The translations under genes and the position numbers were made by a program. Source: Pseudomonas sp. PB106 (GTDB taxonomy: Bacteria > Pseudomonadota > Gammaproteobacteria > Pseudomonadales > Pseudomonadaceae). Taken from it: 64,000 nt of DNA. Location: positions 1-64,000 of the forward strand of contig NZ_RWIM01000151.1 in the NCBI RefSeq assembly GCF_009764645.1, given 5' to 3'. Each line of letters starts with the position of its first letter. Positions within the stretch are counted from its first letter, which is position 1. Below are positions 51,891 through 59,590 of this stretch, one piece after another. The notes under the pieces are model-generated. The model searched no databases, was not told the origin of the DNA, and worked only from the letters and a program-made list of their open reading frames with translations.

Positions 51891-52229
51891 TCAGCGTTTG
51901 CTGGAGCTCTGCATGACCAGTTTGATCAGCGGCCCGAGGGTCGTGCCGAGACGAACCAGTCGAGTCAGGCCACTACCGCCGCCGCTTTTCGCACCTTTGC
52001 CGGTGATGAAGCCCAACAGGGTGACTGCAGCTACGCCCCACAATGGCGCGTGCTTGATGCCGAAGCCGCCTTGCAGATTCTGCGACATGCCGCGCATGCG
52101 CTGCAGAGGCTGCAGCACTTGCCCGGTTTCATGGCGGATTTCCTGGCGATGCATCTCCATGCGCAGGCGAATCAACGCCTTGCGCATTTCCCGGCGTGAG
52201 CCGTTGTGTGGCAGTTCAGTCAGGCTCAT
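51891..52229 (-). CDS. YqjK-like small protein
   Basis: A 112-aa protein with a basic helical N-terminal half (NGSRREMRKALIRLRMEMHR) and one hydrophobic segment at about 64-78 (PLWGVAAVTLLGFITGK), ending in a basic tail. It is the third gene of a trio with the order of E. coli yqjD-yqjE-yqjK; its ATG overlaps the previous stop (ATGA). Function unknown, presumably linked to the membrane-anchored YqjD-like protein. Confidence 0.78.
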   Translation of the reverse strand: MSLTELPHNGSRREMRKALIRLRMEMHRQEIRHETGQVLQPLQRMRGMSQNLQGGFGIKHAPLWGVAAVTLLGFITGKGAKSGGGSGLTRLVRLGTTLGPLIKLVMQSSSKR

Positions 52230-52612
52230 GGCAGCAGGCGCTCCCGGTCGTTGGCCAGCTCTTCGAGCGTGCCGTGGAAGGGCGAGGACTCATCGAAAAT
52301 CGCCGCTTTGAGGCGCAGTCCGCAGAAGATCGAGGCCAGGGTGTAAAAGACGCACAGGCCAATGATCGCCGCCAGACGGTAGGTGTCCCAGAAGATGATC
52401 ATGACCAGTGTCGATAACCCCACCAGCAACAACAGGGCAAATACCAAGGCCAAACCTGCAAACAGCAACAGGCTGACGGTGCGCGATTTCTGTTCCTGCA
52501 ACTCGATGCCGAACAATTCGACATGGCTGTGCAGCAAACCGAGAACGGCGGCGCCCAAGCGCCGCGTGGAGGAAGCGGTGCCCGCAGCCGGGCCGGATTC
52601 ACCGATCGCCAT
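52226..52612 (-). CDS. YqjE-like (phage holin superfamily III) membrane protein
   Basis: A 128-aa protein of the DUF1469/holin-like family. Two hydrophobic helices are evident, VSLLLFAGLALVFALLLLVG (near 50-69) and LAAIIGLCVFYTLASIFCGL (near 82-101), between an amphipathic N-terminal helix and a polar tail. ATG 52612 lies 2 bases after the stop of the YqjD-like gene. Despite the family name it is not a phage gene in this setting. Confidence 0.85.
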   Translation of the reverse strand: MAIGESGPAAGTASSTRRLGAAVLGLLHSHVELFGIELQEQKSRTVSLLLFAGLALVFALLLLVGLSTLVMIIFWDTYRLAAIIGLCVFYTLASIFCGLRLKAAIFDESSPFHGTLEELANDRERLLP

Positions 52613-52614
52613 GA

Positions 52615-52929
52615 TCAGCGCCGCGTGGCCAGCAGGCCGATCAGAAAGCCGACACCGGCAGCGATACCCACCGATTGCCACGGATTAGCCGACACATAAT
52701 CTTCGGTGGCGGTGACAGCCGCCTGGCCGCGCTCACGCAGCGTGTCTTCGGTCAATTTCAGGGTTTCCCGGGCGCGCAGCAGGCTGTCGTGGATCTGCTC
52801 GCGCAATTCATCTGCCTGATCGCCGGCCAGAGTGGCGGTGTGCTCGAGCAACCGTTCGGTGTCGGCGACCAGGGTCTGGAAGTCGTTCATGAGGATTTCT
52901 TGAGCGGTCTTTGCCTTGATGCTGGCCAT
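52615..52929 (-). CDS. DUF883 protein (YqjD/ElaB family)
   Basis: A 104-aa tail-anchored protein. A long amphipathic helix (residues about 10-75; DTERLLEHTATLAGDQADEL) is followed by a C-terminal glycine-rich membrane segment NPWQSVGIAAGVGFLIGLLA and RR. Members bind ribosomes and anchor them to the membrane in stationary phase in E. coli. It is the first gene of the trio. The start is ATG 52929. Confidence 0.92.
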   Translation of the reverse strand: MASIKAKTAQEILMNDFQTLVADTERLLEHTATLAGDQADELREQIHDSLLRARETLKLTEDTLRERGQAAVTATEDYVSANPWQSVGIAAGVGFLIGLLATRR

Positions 52930-53234
52930 GGGTGGATCTCCGTAAATGACGTCTGAAGCGTTCGAGTATGAGCCTTGCGCGAAGGTTCATTACAAATGAC
53001 TGGTACAACTTTTGCTGTGTCGTGGTGCGTCGTCCGGCCGTTGTGCGCTGTTGCCGGGCGTGCGCCTTGAGAAACCTTATCTCAAATGATCCCGGTTCGT
53101 GTCAGGACATCGACCCTGTGCGCCAAAGCAGTTCGCTGGATGTCCAATTCAGTGACTGCCCGGTCGCAAGTTGGTGCATGAAATGCCCGCATGAACCGCT
53201 TTGGTGCCTTTTTCGCCTTTAGGTCTGCCTGTTT
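52930..53234. other. Intergenic region between the YqjD-like gene and amt
   Basis: A 305-bp divergent gap. Its right half contains two sites with the GG-N10-GC spacing of sigma-54 promoters, described separately. In the left half I see nothing definite apart from the ribosome site of the YqjD-like gene (GGAG at 52935). Confidence 0.6.
53173..53216 (+). promoter_or_regulatory. Two sigma-54-like promoter sites before amt
   Basis: TTGGTGCATGAAATGCC has GG at 53173-53174 and GC at 53185-53186. TTGGTGCCTTTTTCGCC has GG at 53203-53204 and GC at 53215-53216. Both have the required ten bases between GG and GC and match TGGYRC at -24. Ammonium transporter genes are typically under NtrC and sigma-54. 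The second would leave a leader of only about 7 bases before ATG 53235, so the first is the likelier promoter. Confidence 0.5.
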
Positions 53235-54443
53235 ATGGAAAATCTGCAAAGCGCTGTGGACACCCTGGTCCACAGCTCCAACACGTTGTTCATTCTGATC
53301 GGTGCGGTGATGGTGCTGGCGATGCACGCCGGCTTCGCCTTTCTGGAAGTCGGTACGGTCCGGCAGAAAAACCAGGTTAACGCCTTGTCGAAAATCCTCA
53401 GCGATTTCGCCGTCTCGACGCTGGCCTATTTCTTTATAGGCTATTGGATCTCCTACGGCGCGACCTTCATGCAACCGGCGGCGGTCTTGAACGCCGATCA
53501 CGGCTATGGACTGGTGAAGTTCTTCTTTCTGCTGACCTTCGCTGCAGCGATTCCGGCGATTATTTCTGGCGGCATTGCCGAGCGCGCACGCTTCGTTCCG
53601 CAGTTGTGCGCAACGGCGTTGATCGTGGCGTTTATCTATCCGTTTTTCGAAGGGATGATCTGGAACGGCAACTATGGCCTGCAGGCCTGGCTGGCGGCGC
53701 AGTTTGGTGCCGGATTTCATGATTTCGCCGGATCCGTGGTGGTGCATGCCATGGGCGGCTGGCTGGCGCTGGCGGCGGTGCTGTTGCTCGGGCCGCGTAA
53801 CGGCCGTTATCGCGACGGGCGCCTGGTGGCGTTCGCGCCGTCGAGCATTCCGTTTCTGGCACTGGGCTCGTGGATTCTGATTGTCGGCTGGTTCGGCTTC
53901 AACGTGATGAGCGCGCAGACGCTGCAGGGTGTCAGCGGGCTGGTGGCGGTCAACTCGTTGATGGCGATGGTCGGCGGCACCATGGCGGCGTTGATAGTCG
54001 GGCGCAATGACCCAGGCTTCCTGCACAACGGCCCATTGGCCGGGTTGGTGGCGATCTGTGCGGGATCCGATCTGATGCATCCGGTCGGTGCGCTGGTGAC
54101 CGGTGCGATTGCCGGCGCGCTGTTTGTCTGGTGCTTCACCGCCGCGCAGGTGAAATGGCGCATCGACGATGTGCTCGGCGTCTGGCCATTGCACGGTTTG
54201 TGCGGCGTATGGGGCGGGATTGCCTGCGGCATCTTCGGCCAGACAGCACTCGGTGGTCTCGGCGGCGTCAGCCTGATCAGCCAGTTGATCGGCACCGCAC
54301 TCGGCGTCGCCGTGGCGTTGATCGGTGGCTTCGTCGTTTACGGCGCGATCAAGGCGTTGCATGGGCTGCGCCTGAGTCAGGAACAAGAGTATTACGGCGC
54401 CGATCTGTCGCTGCACAAGATCGGCGCGGTGAGCCAGGACTAA
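53235..54443 (+). CDS. amt: Ammonium transporter (Amt/Rh family)
   Basis: A 402-aa inner-membrane ammonium channel with eleven predicted helices. The pore twin histidines are His171 (FAGSVVVHAMGGW) and His320 (GVWPLHGLCGVWGG). The external gate signature DFAG and the C-terminal GGFVVYGAIKALHGLRLSQE are present. No P-II gene (glnK) is adjacent, unlike the usual glnK-amtB operon. Its stop overlaps the convergent antiporter gene by 4 bases. Upstream sigma-54-like sites suggest nitrogen control. Confidence 0.95.
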   Translation: MENLQSAVDTLVHSSNTLFILIGAVMVLAMHAGFAFLEVGTVRQKNQVNALSKILSDFAVSTLAYFFIGYWISYGATFMQPAAVLNADHGYGLVKFFFLLTFAAAIPAIISGGIAERARFVPQLCATALIVAFIYPFFEGMIWNGNYGLQAWLAAQFGAGFHDFAGSVVVHAMGGWLALAAVLLLGPRNGRYRDGRLVAFAPSSIPFLALGSWILIVGWFGFNVMSAQTLQGVSGLVAVNSLMAMVGGTMAALIVGRNDPGFLHNGPLAGLVAICAGSDLMHPVGALVTGAIAGALFVWCFTAAQVKWRIDDVLGVWPLHGLCGVWGGIACGIFGQTALGGLGGVSLISQLIGTALGVAVALIGGFVVYGAIKALHGLRLSQEQEYYGADLSLHKIGAVSQD

Positions 54444-56152
54444 GTCTCCTCATCGTCAGCACCGGGATAAAAACCGTGCAGCAGACGGTAGCGGTCGATC
54501 CGCACTTGATCGACTTTCTCCTGCACTTGATGCGCCGGCAAGCCGAGCATGATCAACGCGTGAGAGGCGAGCATCAGGCTCGATTCCAGCAACTCCGGCA
54601 CCACTTCGGTGGCGCCGGCGGATTTCAGTTCCGCCCACTGGCTGTCATCGCGGGTGCGCACCAGAATCGGCACATGAGCATTGAGTCGGCGCGCTTCCTT
54701 GAGAATGCGCAGGGCGACGTCACTTTGATCGACGGCGATCACCAACAACCTGGCGCGCAGCAAGCCGACGGCGGTCAGCAGATCGCCGCGTGACGAATCG
54801 CCGTAATGCACGTCGCTCTCGCCAGTCGCGGCTTCCTGGACGCGCACCGGGTCGTTGTCCAGCGCGATGTAAGGTTGCCGGGCGTTGCGCATAAAGCGGC
54901 CGATGGATTGGCCGACGCGGCCATAGCCACAAATCACTACGTGCTTGTCGAGGTCGGCGTTGAGGGCGCTGATTTCTTCGATCTGCGCTTCTTCATTGGG
55001 CTTGCGGTGGAGGGCGGAGGCAATGCGTGGCGCGGCGCGAAGCAGCAGCGGTGTCAGCAGCATCGAGCAGAATGTTGCCGCTAGTAAAAGGGCGCCCAGT
55101 TGATCCGGAAGCTGGCTGTTTTGCTGCATCTGCGCCATCAGCGCGAAGCAGAACTCGCCGCCCTGTGCCAACGCCAGACCACTGCGCCAAGCGGTTTCGC
55201 TGTCACTGCCACGCCATTTCACCAACAGCGCCACGACGATACCTTTGATCACCATCAAGCCAACGGTGAGACCGAGGATCAATAGGCCGTGACTGGCAAA
55301 CAGTTGCAGGTCGATGAGCATGCCGATGCTAACGAAAAACACCCCGAGCAGGATGTCGCGGAACGGCCGGATATCGGCTTCGATCTGATGCCGATAGTGG
55401 CTTTCACCGAGCAACATGCCGGCCAGAAATGCGCCGAGGGCCGGGGACAGGCCCAGCAAATGCGTCAGCCACGCCGTCAGCAGAACGATCACCAGAGCCA
55501 GCAGTACAAACAGTTCCGCCGAGCGCGAGGCGGCTACTTCCTGAAACAACCGTGGCAGTAGCCAGCGACTGGCGAGCAGCAGCCCGATGAAGAGGACGAC
55601 GGTTTTCGCCAGCGTCAACGGCAGCGCCCAATACCAGGCATGGGTGCTGCTCCCGGCGAACACGGGCACCAGGGTCAGCAGTAAAACCGCGACCACGTCC
55701 TGAAACAGCAGCACGCCGATAGCGTTCTGGCCATGGCTGCTGAACACCTCGCCGAGGCTGCCGAGTTCTTTGCTGACAATCGCCGTCGAAGACAGTGAAA
55801 GCCCCGCGCCGAGCAACAGCGCCGGCGTCAGCGGCATCCCCAGCAGCATCAGCAGCAAACCGAGCAGCGCGGTGCTGATCAGCACCTGCTGGCTGCCGAG
55901 GCGAAATACCACCTGGCGCAGCGCGATCATCTTCGACAGGGAAAACTCCAGGCCGAGGGAAAACAGCAGAAACACCACGCCCAACTCCGCCACATCAGGC
56001 AGGTGTTCGCTCTCGTTGACCCAATCAAAGGCACTCGGCCCGACCAGCAATCCCACGCACAGGTAACCCAGCACGGGAGGCAGCCGCAGACGACGAAACA
56101 GGGCAATCACCACGAGGGACGAGGCGAGGATGATCAACAGGTTGGCAAACAC
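54440..56152 (-). CDS. CPA2-family cation:proton antiporter with RCK domain (KefB-like)
   Basis: A 570-aa membrane protein. Twelve or so helices (residues about 1-380) include the Na/H-exchanger motif LGVVFLLFSLGLEFSLSKM and GVLLFQDVVAVLLLTLVPVF. A C-terminal TrkA-N domain begins near residue 403 with HVVICGYGRVGQSIGRFMRN and LVIAVDQSDVALRILKEARR. It probably exchanges K+ or Na+ for H+ under nucleotide or glutathione control. No KefF/KefG-type ancillary gene adjoins it. A small glutaredoxin-like gene is divergent from it. Confidence 0.92.
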   Translation of the reverse strand: MFANLLIILASSLVVIALFRRLRLPPVLGYLCVGLLVGPSAFDWVNESEHLPDVAELGVVFLLFSLGLEFSLSKMIALRQVVFRLGSQQVLISTALLGLLLMLLGMPLTPALLLGAGLSLSSTAIVSKELGSLGEVFSSHGQNAIGVLLFQDVVAVLLLTLVPVFAGSSTHAWYWALPLTLAKTVVLFIGLLLASRWLLPRLFQEVAASRSAELFVLLALVIVLLTAWLTHLLGLSPALGAFLAGMLLGESHYRHQIEADIRPFRDILLGVFFVSIGMLIDLQLFASHGLLILGLTVGLMVIKGIVVALLVKWRGSDSETAWRSGLALAQGGEFCFALMAQMQQNSQLPDQLGALLLAATFCSMLLTPLLLRAAPRIASALHRKPNEEAQIEEISALNADLDKHVVICGYGRVGQSIGRFMRNARQPYIALDNDPVRVQEAATGESDVHYGDSSRGDLLTAVGLLRARLLVIAVDQSDVALRILKEARRLNAHVPILVRTRDDSQWAELKSAGATEVVPELLESSLMLASHALIMLGLPAHQVQEKVDQVRIDRYRLLHGFYPGADDEET

Positions 56153-56361
56153 TGGACACTCCGATGTCAGGGTTTCGGCCTCTCAAGCGTAGAGGCAAAA
56201 ACAGCGGGAGCATCGCGTAATCGGCATTTGTGCGGACTGATGTGCGTCAGGGTTTTGCATGAGGGGTTGCAGCCAATGGGTCAAAACCTTTGGGCGGGGT
56301 CGGGTCGACGGGGTTTCGCACCGGGCCTAGAATAGTCGCACTTATTTTTGGTTGTGCCATC

Positions 56362-56598
56362 ATGCCTCCTGAATGTCAGTTGTTCGGCACCCTGGGGTGT
56401 CACCTGTGCGAAGTTGCTGAGGCCGAGCTGATGCCTTTTGTCGAGCATGGTCTGCTGGTTGAGCTGATCGATATCGCTGAAGATGAATCCTGGTTCGAGG
56501 CTTACAGCCTGCGCATCCCGGTTCTGCGTCGCGTCGATACCGGCGCCGAGTTGGACTGGCCCTTCAGTGCCGATCAGGTGGTGGCGTTCTTGCGTTGA
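56362..56598 (+). CDS. Glutaredoxin-like protein (DUF836)
   Basis: A 78-aa thioredoxin-fold protein. The strand CQLFGTLGCHLCEVAEAELM holds a CxxC motif (CHLC), then VELIDIAEDESWFEAYSLRI and the cis-Pro IPVLRRVDTG. DUF836 proteins are small glutaredoxin relatives of unclear substrate. ATG 56362 gives the usual length; the open frame upstream to 56290 is not used. Confidence 0.87.
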   Translation: MPPECQLFGTLGCHLCEVAEAELMPFVEHGLLVELIDIAEDESWFEAYSLRIPVLRRVDTGAELDWPFSADQVVAFLR

Positions 56599-56667
56599 GC
56601 CGATCCGGCGTCGATCCGCTCATCGTCACTTTCTATCCATTCCTTGGCACACCCCGATCGATTCGGT

Positions 56668-56687
56668 TACTGTATGTCCGTACAGTA
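56668..56687. promoter_or_regulatory. LexA (SOS) box
   Basis: TACTGTATGTCCGTACAGTA is a 20-bp LexA site with both CTGT and ACAG half-sites at the correct 8-base separation and symmetric flanks TA...TA. It ends 21 bases before the GTG start of the following gene, overlapping where its promoter must be. Confidence 0.85.
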
Positions 56688-56708
56688 ATTGAGTCAGAGG
56701 GATAAACC

Positions 56709-57026
56709 GTGGTCAATGTCGAACAGTTGAAGAACAGCGTAAACCGGATGTCGGTTGACGTGGTGCGCGAGGCCGTTCTCGAATTGCGCCTGGACGGCTT
56801 GGTCACGGAAGGCAAGACACCGTTCAACAAGCTGCATTTCAACACTTGCTTTGCCGAGATCGAAGCCTTGTTTCAGCGCGCCGGTTACCACAAACAACTG
56901 GACGTCGTTGGCTATCAGGGCTTGTTGTACGCGTTGTATGACCCGGGTCGCTGGGAGGCGGTCGACGTGCTGCGCTGGCTCAAGGAGTTCACCGAAGCGG
57001 CGGCGCTGAAGTCGATTCCGGCCTGA
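56709..57026 (+). CDS. Uncharacterised protein under a LexA box
   Basis: A 105-aa soluble, mostly helical protein starting at GTG 56709 (GAGGG 8 bases before). The N-terminus VNVEQLKNSVNRMSVDVVRE resembles a small helical head and is followed by LELRLDGLVTEGKTPFNKLH, HKQLDVVGYQGLLYALYDPG and a tryptophan-rich C-terminus (DVLRWLKEFTEA). There are no membrane segments or known motifs. The perfect LexA site just upstream argues that it is induced by DNA damage. I cannot assign a function. Confidence 0.85.
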   Translation: MVNVEQLKNSVNRMSVDVVREAVLELRLDGLVTEGKTPFNKLHFNTCFAEIEALFQRAGYHKQLDVVGYQGLLYALYDPGRWEAVDVLRWLKEFTEAAALKSIPA

Positions 57027-57096
57027 GGATTGCGCTAGGTGCGTCTCCCTCAAGTGTTGGATAATGCCGGTCTGCCTTGAGGGTCCGAATTTCCGT

Positions 57097-57987
57097 ATGT
57101 CCACATCAACATTTTCTGCTGCACAGAATCAGGCCAGCACTCTGTACTTGCCGCCCGGCCATTGGCTGACCGTCCTCGATTGCTTGTGTGAACACTTCAG
57201 TGCCATCAGTCGTGAGCAGTGGCTGGACCGGATAGTCCGTGGTCGTGTGCTGGATGGTCAGGGTCAGCCCATCGCGCTGGATTTGCCTTACAAGGAAGGC
57301 CTGCGCATTCATTACTTTCGTGAAGTGCCAGACGAAAAGCCGATTCCGGTGGTTGAGTCGATTCTGTATGCCGATGAGCATCTGGTCGTGGCCGACAAGC
57401 CACATTTTCTGCCGGTGACTCCGGCAGGGGAGTATGTCGAGCAAACCTTGCTGCGGCGGCTGATCCGTCGTCTCGACAATCCTCATCTGGTGCCGCTGCA
57501 CCGGATCGACCGGCATACGGCAGGACTGGTGATTTTCTCGGCCAATCCACAAACCCGTTCGGCGTATCAATCACTGTTCCCGACGCGGCAGATCGACAAA
57601 CGCTATGAAGCGATCGCACCGGCATTGCCCGAGCTGGATTTCCCGCTGGTGCATAAGAGCCGGCTGGTCGATGGCGAGCCGTTTTTCCGCATGCAGGAAG
57701 GACCGGGTCTCAGCAATACCGAGACGGCCGTGGAAGTTCGCGAAAAAAATGGCGACCTGTGGCGCTATGGCCTGTTTCCGGTAACCGGCAAAAAGCACCA
57801 ACTGCGTGTCCATATGACCGCGTTGGGTGCGAGCATCTGCAATGATCCGTTCTATCCGACCGTGCTGAAGGACATCGAGGACGACTACGCCAATCCGTTG
57901 AAGCTTCTGGCGCAAGGGTTGCGGTTTATCGATCCGGTGAACGGTGAAGAACGCGCATTCGAGAGTCGCATCACGTTGCAGTGGTGA
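57097..57987 (+). CDS. RluA-family pseudouridine synthase
   Basis: A 296-aa RNA pseudouridine synthase. The catalytic motif is LVPLHRIDRHTAGLVIFSAN, with the essential Asp in RIDRHTAGL, followed by DKRYEAIAPALP and the C-terminal VTGKKHQLRVHMTALGASIC. The N-terminal domain (residues about 1-85) is not S4-like. Substrate (rRNA or tRNA) cannot be decided by eye. The start is ATG 57097 (MSTSTFSAAQ). A terminator follows at 58016. Confidence 0.92.
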   Translation: MSTSTFSAAQNQASTLYLPPGHWLTVLDCLCEHFSAISREQWLDRIVRGRVLDGQGQPIALDLPYKEGLRIHYFREVPDEKPIPVVESILYADEHLVVADKPHFLPVTPAGEYVEQTLLRRLIRRLDNPHLVPLHRIDRHTAGLVIFSANPQTRSAYQSLFPTRQIDKRYEAIAPALPELDFPLVHKSRLVDGEPFFRMQEGPGLSNTETAVEVREKNGDLWRYGLFPVTGKKHQLRVHMTALGASICNDPFYPTVLKDIEDDYANPLKLLAQGLRFIDPVNGEERAFESRITLQW

Positions 57988-58015
57988 GGTCGAGCCTCGC
58001 TTTCCAGCGCCCATG

Positions 58016-58043
58016 AAAAAGCCCGCATTAAATGCGGGCTTTT
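58016..58043. terminator. Terminator between pseudouridine synthase and lipoprotein genes
   Basis: AAAAGCCCGCATT and AATGCGGGCTTTT form a 13-bp stem with A and T runs on both sides; the flanking genes converge on it. Confidence 0.9.
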
Positions 58044-58067
58044 CTGTATCCGGTGTCGACGCAGAGC

Positions 58068-58289
58068 TTACAGCTCTTTAACGGTACGAACCTGATCCTT
58101 GTTGATGCGGGTTTCTTTGCCGTCCAGTTGCTGGAACTCGTAGAAGCCCGAATCGTCATCGTATTTCGGGGTGTCGACGGCCTGGATTTCGCGACCGTCA
58201 TTCAAGGTGATCACTGTAGGCGAGGAGCAACCGGCGAGGGTGGCCAGGCCCAGTGCGAGCATGAAAGTGGCGAGGGTCCGTTGAGTCAT
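58068..58289 (-). CDS. YgdI/YgdR-family lipoprotein
   Basis: A 73-aa lipoprotein. The signal peptide MTQRTLATFMLALGLATLAGC ends in a lipobox LAGC. The mature part (SSPTVITLNDGREIQAVDTP; GFYEFQQLDGKETRINKDQV) is the SH3-like DUF903 domain. The start is ATG 58289; the frame is open much further, but only this ATG gives a signal sequence. Function unknown. Confidence 0.92.
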   Translation of the reverse strand: MTQRTLATFMLALGLATLAGCSSPTVITLNDGREIQAVDTPKYDDDSGFYEFQQLDGKETRINKDQVRTVKEL

Positions 58290-58366
58290 GGTGTGTCTCC
58301 GAATGGGAATTCTTTTGGTTACTGAGCTTGAGACGTATACAAGGCGTGAGAGTTCCTTGAGTGCTG

Positions 58367-58969
58367 TCAGTCTGACACAGTGTTGTGCGAATTTAACAGT
58401 TCGGGGGTGTTGAGGTTGGCCAGTCGCGGGTCGTTGTCCGGGCATTGCAGGGCAGTGGCGCCGAGACCACGCATGACCCGGCCGGGGCTGCGTTCACCGG
58501 CGTTCCAGGCCTCTTCGAAAGCCGCTGCAAGTGCCACAGGTATCACGCACAACAACGGTTCCCAATGGTCGTCATGGCGCAACATTAAAGGTTTTTCAGG
58601 ATTCAGATTGGCGCTTTCGCGCATGCTTTGCAGCAAAGCTTCGTCGATGCGTGGCACATCACACGGTAAAACCAGCAAATGCGTATGGCGCGCCGCCTTT
58701 AGTCCTGCACGAATGCCGGCCAGCGGCCCTGGGAAGTCGACTTCGTCATCTACCACCAATTGATCCGCGAACGGCGCATAGCATTCGCGATTACGGTTGC
58801 AGGAAATAATCAGGTCGTCGGTCAGCGGGCGCACCTTGCGCTGCAGATGAGCGATCAGAGGCTCACCCAGCCATTGCACCAAACCCTTGTCCTGGCCGCC
58901 CATGCGCTGTCCGCGTCCACCGGCCAGGAGCAGAATGGAGCACGGTGGCATTTGCGAATTCAGCGGCAT
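58367..58969 (-). CDS. mobA: Molybdenum cofactor guanylyltransferase MobA
   Basis: A 200-aa enzyme joining GMP to molybdopterin (MGD formation). It opens [18 protein letters not shown], with the GTP-binding motif [18 protein letters not shown], then [20 protein letters not shown] and [18 protein letters not shown] 58969 follows GGAGAG by 6 bases. It is divergent from moaB, 81 bases apart, forming a molybdenum-cofactor block with moaB and moeA. Confidence 0.93.
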   Translation of the reverse strand: MPLNSQMPPCSILLLAGGRGQRMGGQDKGLVQWLGEPLIAHLQRKVRPLTDDLIISCNRNRECYAPFADQLVVDDEVDFPGPLAGIRAGLKAARHTHLLVLPCDVPRIDEALLQSMRESANLNPEKPLMLRHDDHWEPLLCVIPVALAAAFEEAWNAGERSPGRVMRGLGATALQCPDNDPRLANLNTPELLNSHNTVSD

Positions 58970-59050
58970 GGCAGCTCTCCATGGGGGCGGCAAAAAAAGG
59001 GGGCGCTGTGATATAACACCGGGCTGTTTCTCCTACAACTGGACGAGCCT

Positions 59051-59590
59051 ATGAAAGCCAAGGCTGATGTACCTTTCGTGCCGCTCAATATTGCGGTGCT
59101 GACTGTCAGTGACACCCGAACGCTGGAAACCGACACTTCAGGCCAGGTCTTCGTCGACCGCTTGACCGCAGCAGGCCATAACCTGGCCGAGCGGGTGTTG
59201 CTCAAAGATGACTTGTACAAAATTCGCGCGCAAGTCGCCAACTGGATTGCCGACGATGTCGTGCAGGTGGTGCTGATCACCGGTGGCACTGGCTTTACGG
59301 GGCGTGACAGCACACCGGAAGCCGTTGCCTGTTTGCTGGACAAACAAGTGGATGGCTTCGGCGAGTTGTTCCGGCAAATCTCGGTGGCCGATATCGGCAC
59401 CTCTACCGTGCAATCCCGGGCGCTCGCTGGCCTGGCCAACGGCACGCTGGTGTGCTGCCTGCCAGGTTCGACCAACGCGGTGCGGACCGGATGGGACGGC
59501 ATTCTCGGTGAGCAACTGGATGCGCGTCACCGTCCGTGCAATTTCGTCACCCATCTCAAACAGGCTGCGCCGTGTGAATCCCGTGGGTAA
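59051..59590 (+). CDS. moaB: Molybdenum cofactor biosynthesis protein MoaB
   Basis: A 179-aa MoaB/MogA-fold protein that adenylylates molybdopterin or stands in for it. The signature LNIAVLTVSDTRTLETDTSG opens the protein; VVLITGGTGFTGRDSTPEAV and LFRQISVADIGTSTVQSRAL contain the nucleotide-binding TGGTG segment; CCLPGSTNAVRTGWD follows. The start is ATG 59051. Its 3' end overlaps the likely GTG start of moeA by 17 bases. A TATAAC box at 59011 may belong to its promoter. Confidence 0.94.
   Translation: MKAKADVPFVPLNIAVLTVSDTRTLETDTSGQVFVDRLTAAGHNLAERVLLKDDLYKIRAQVANWIADDVVQVVLITGGTGFTGRDSTPEAVACLLDKQVDGFGELFRQISVADIGTSTVQSRALAGLANGTLVCCLPGSTNAVRTGWDGILGEQLDARHRPCNFVTHLKQAAPCESRG

Noticed and set aside
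52226-52681. Longer start (52681) for the YqjE-like protein
   Set aside because: The extra residues (MAIGGYRCRCRLSDRPAG) overlap the YqjD-like gene out of frame, and ATG 52612 lies 2 bases after that gene's stop, the normal spacing for coupling.
53082-54416. 444-codon open frame antisense to amt
   Set aside because: Rich in H, Q, R and D, the expected complement of membrane-protein codons; amt itself is complete with its pore histidines.
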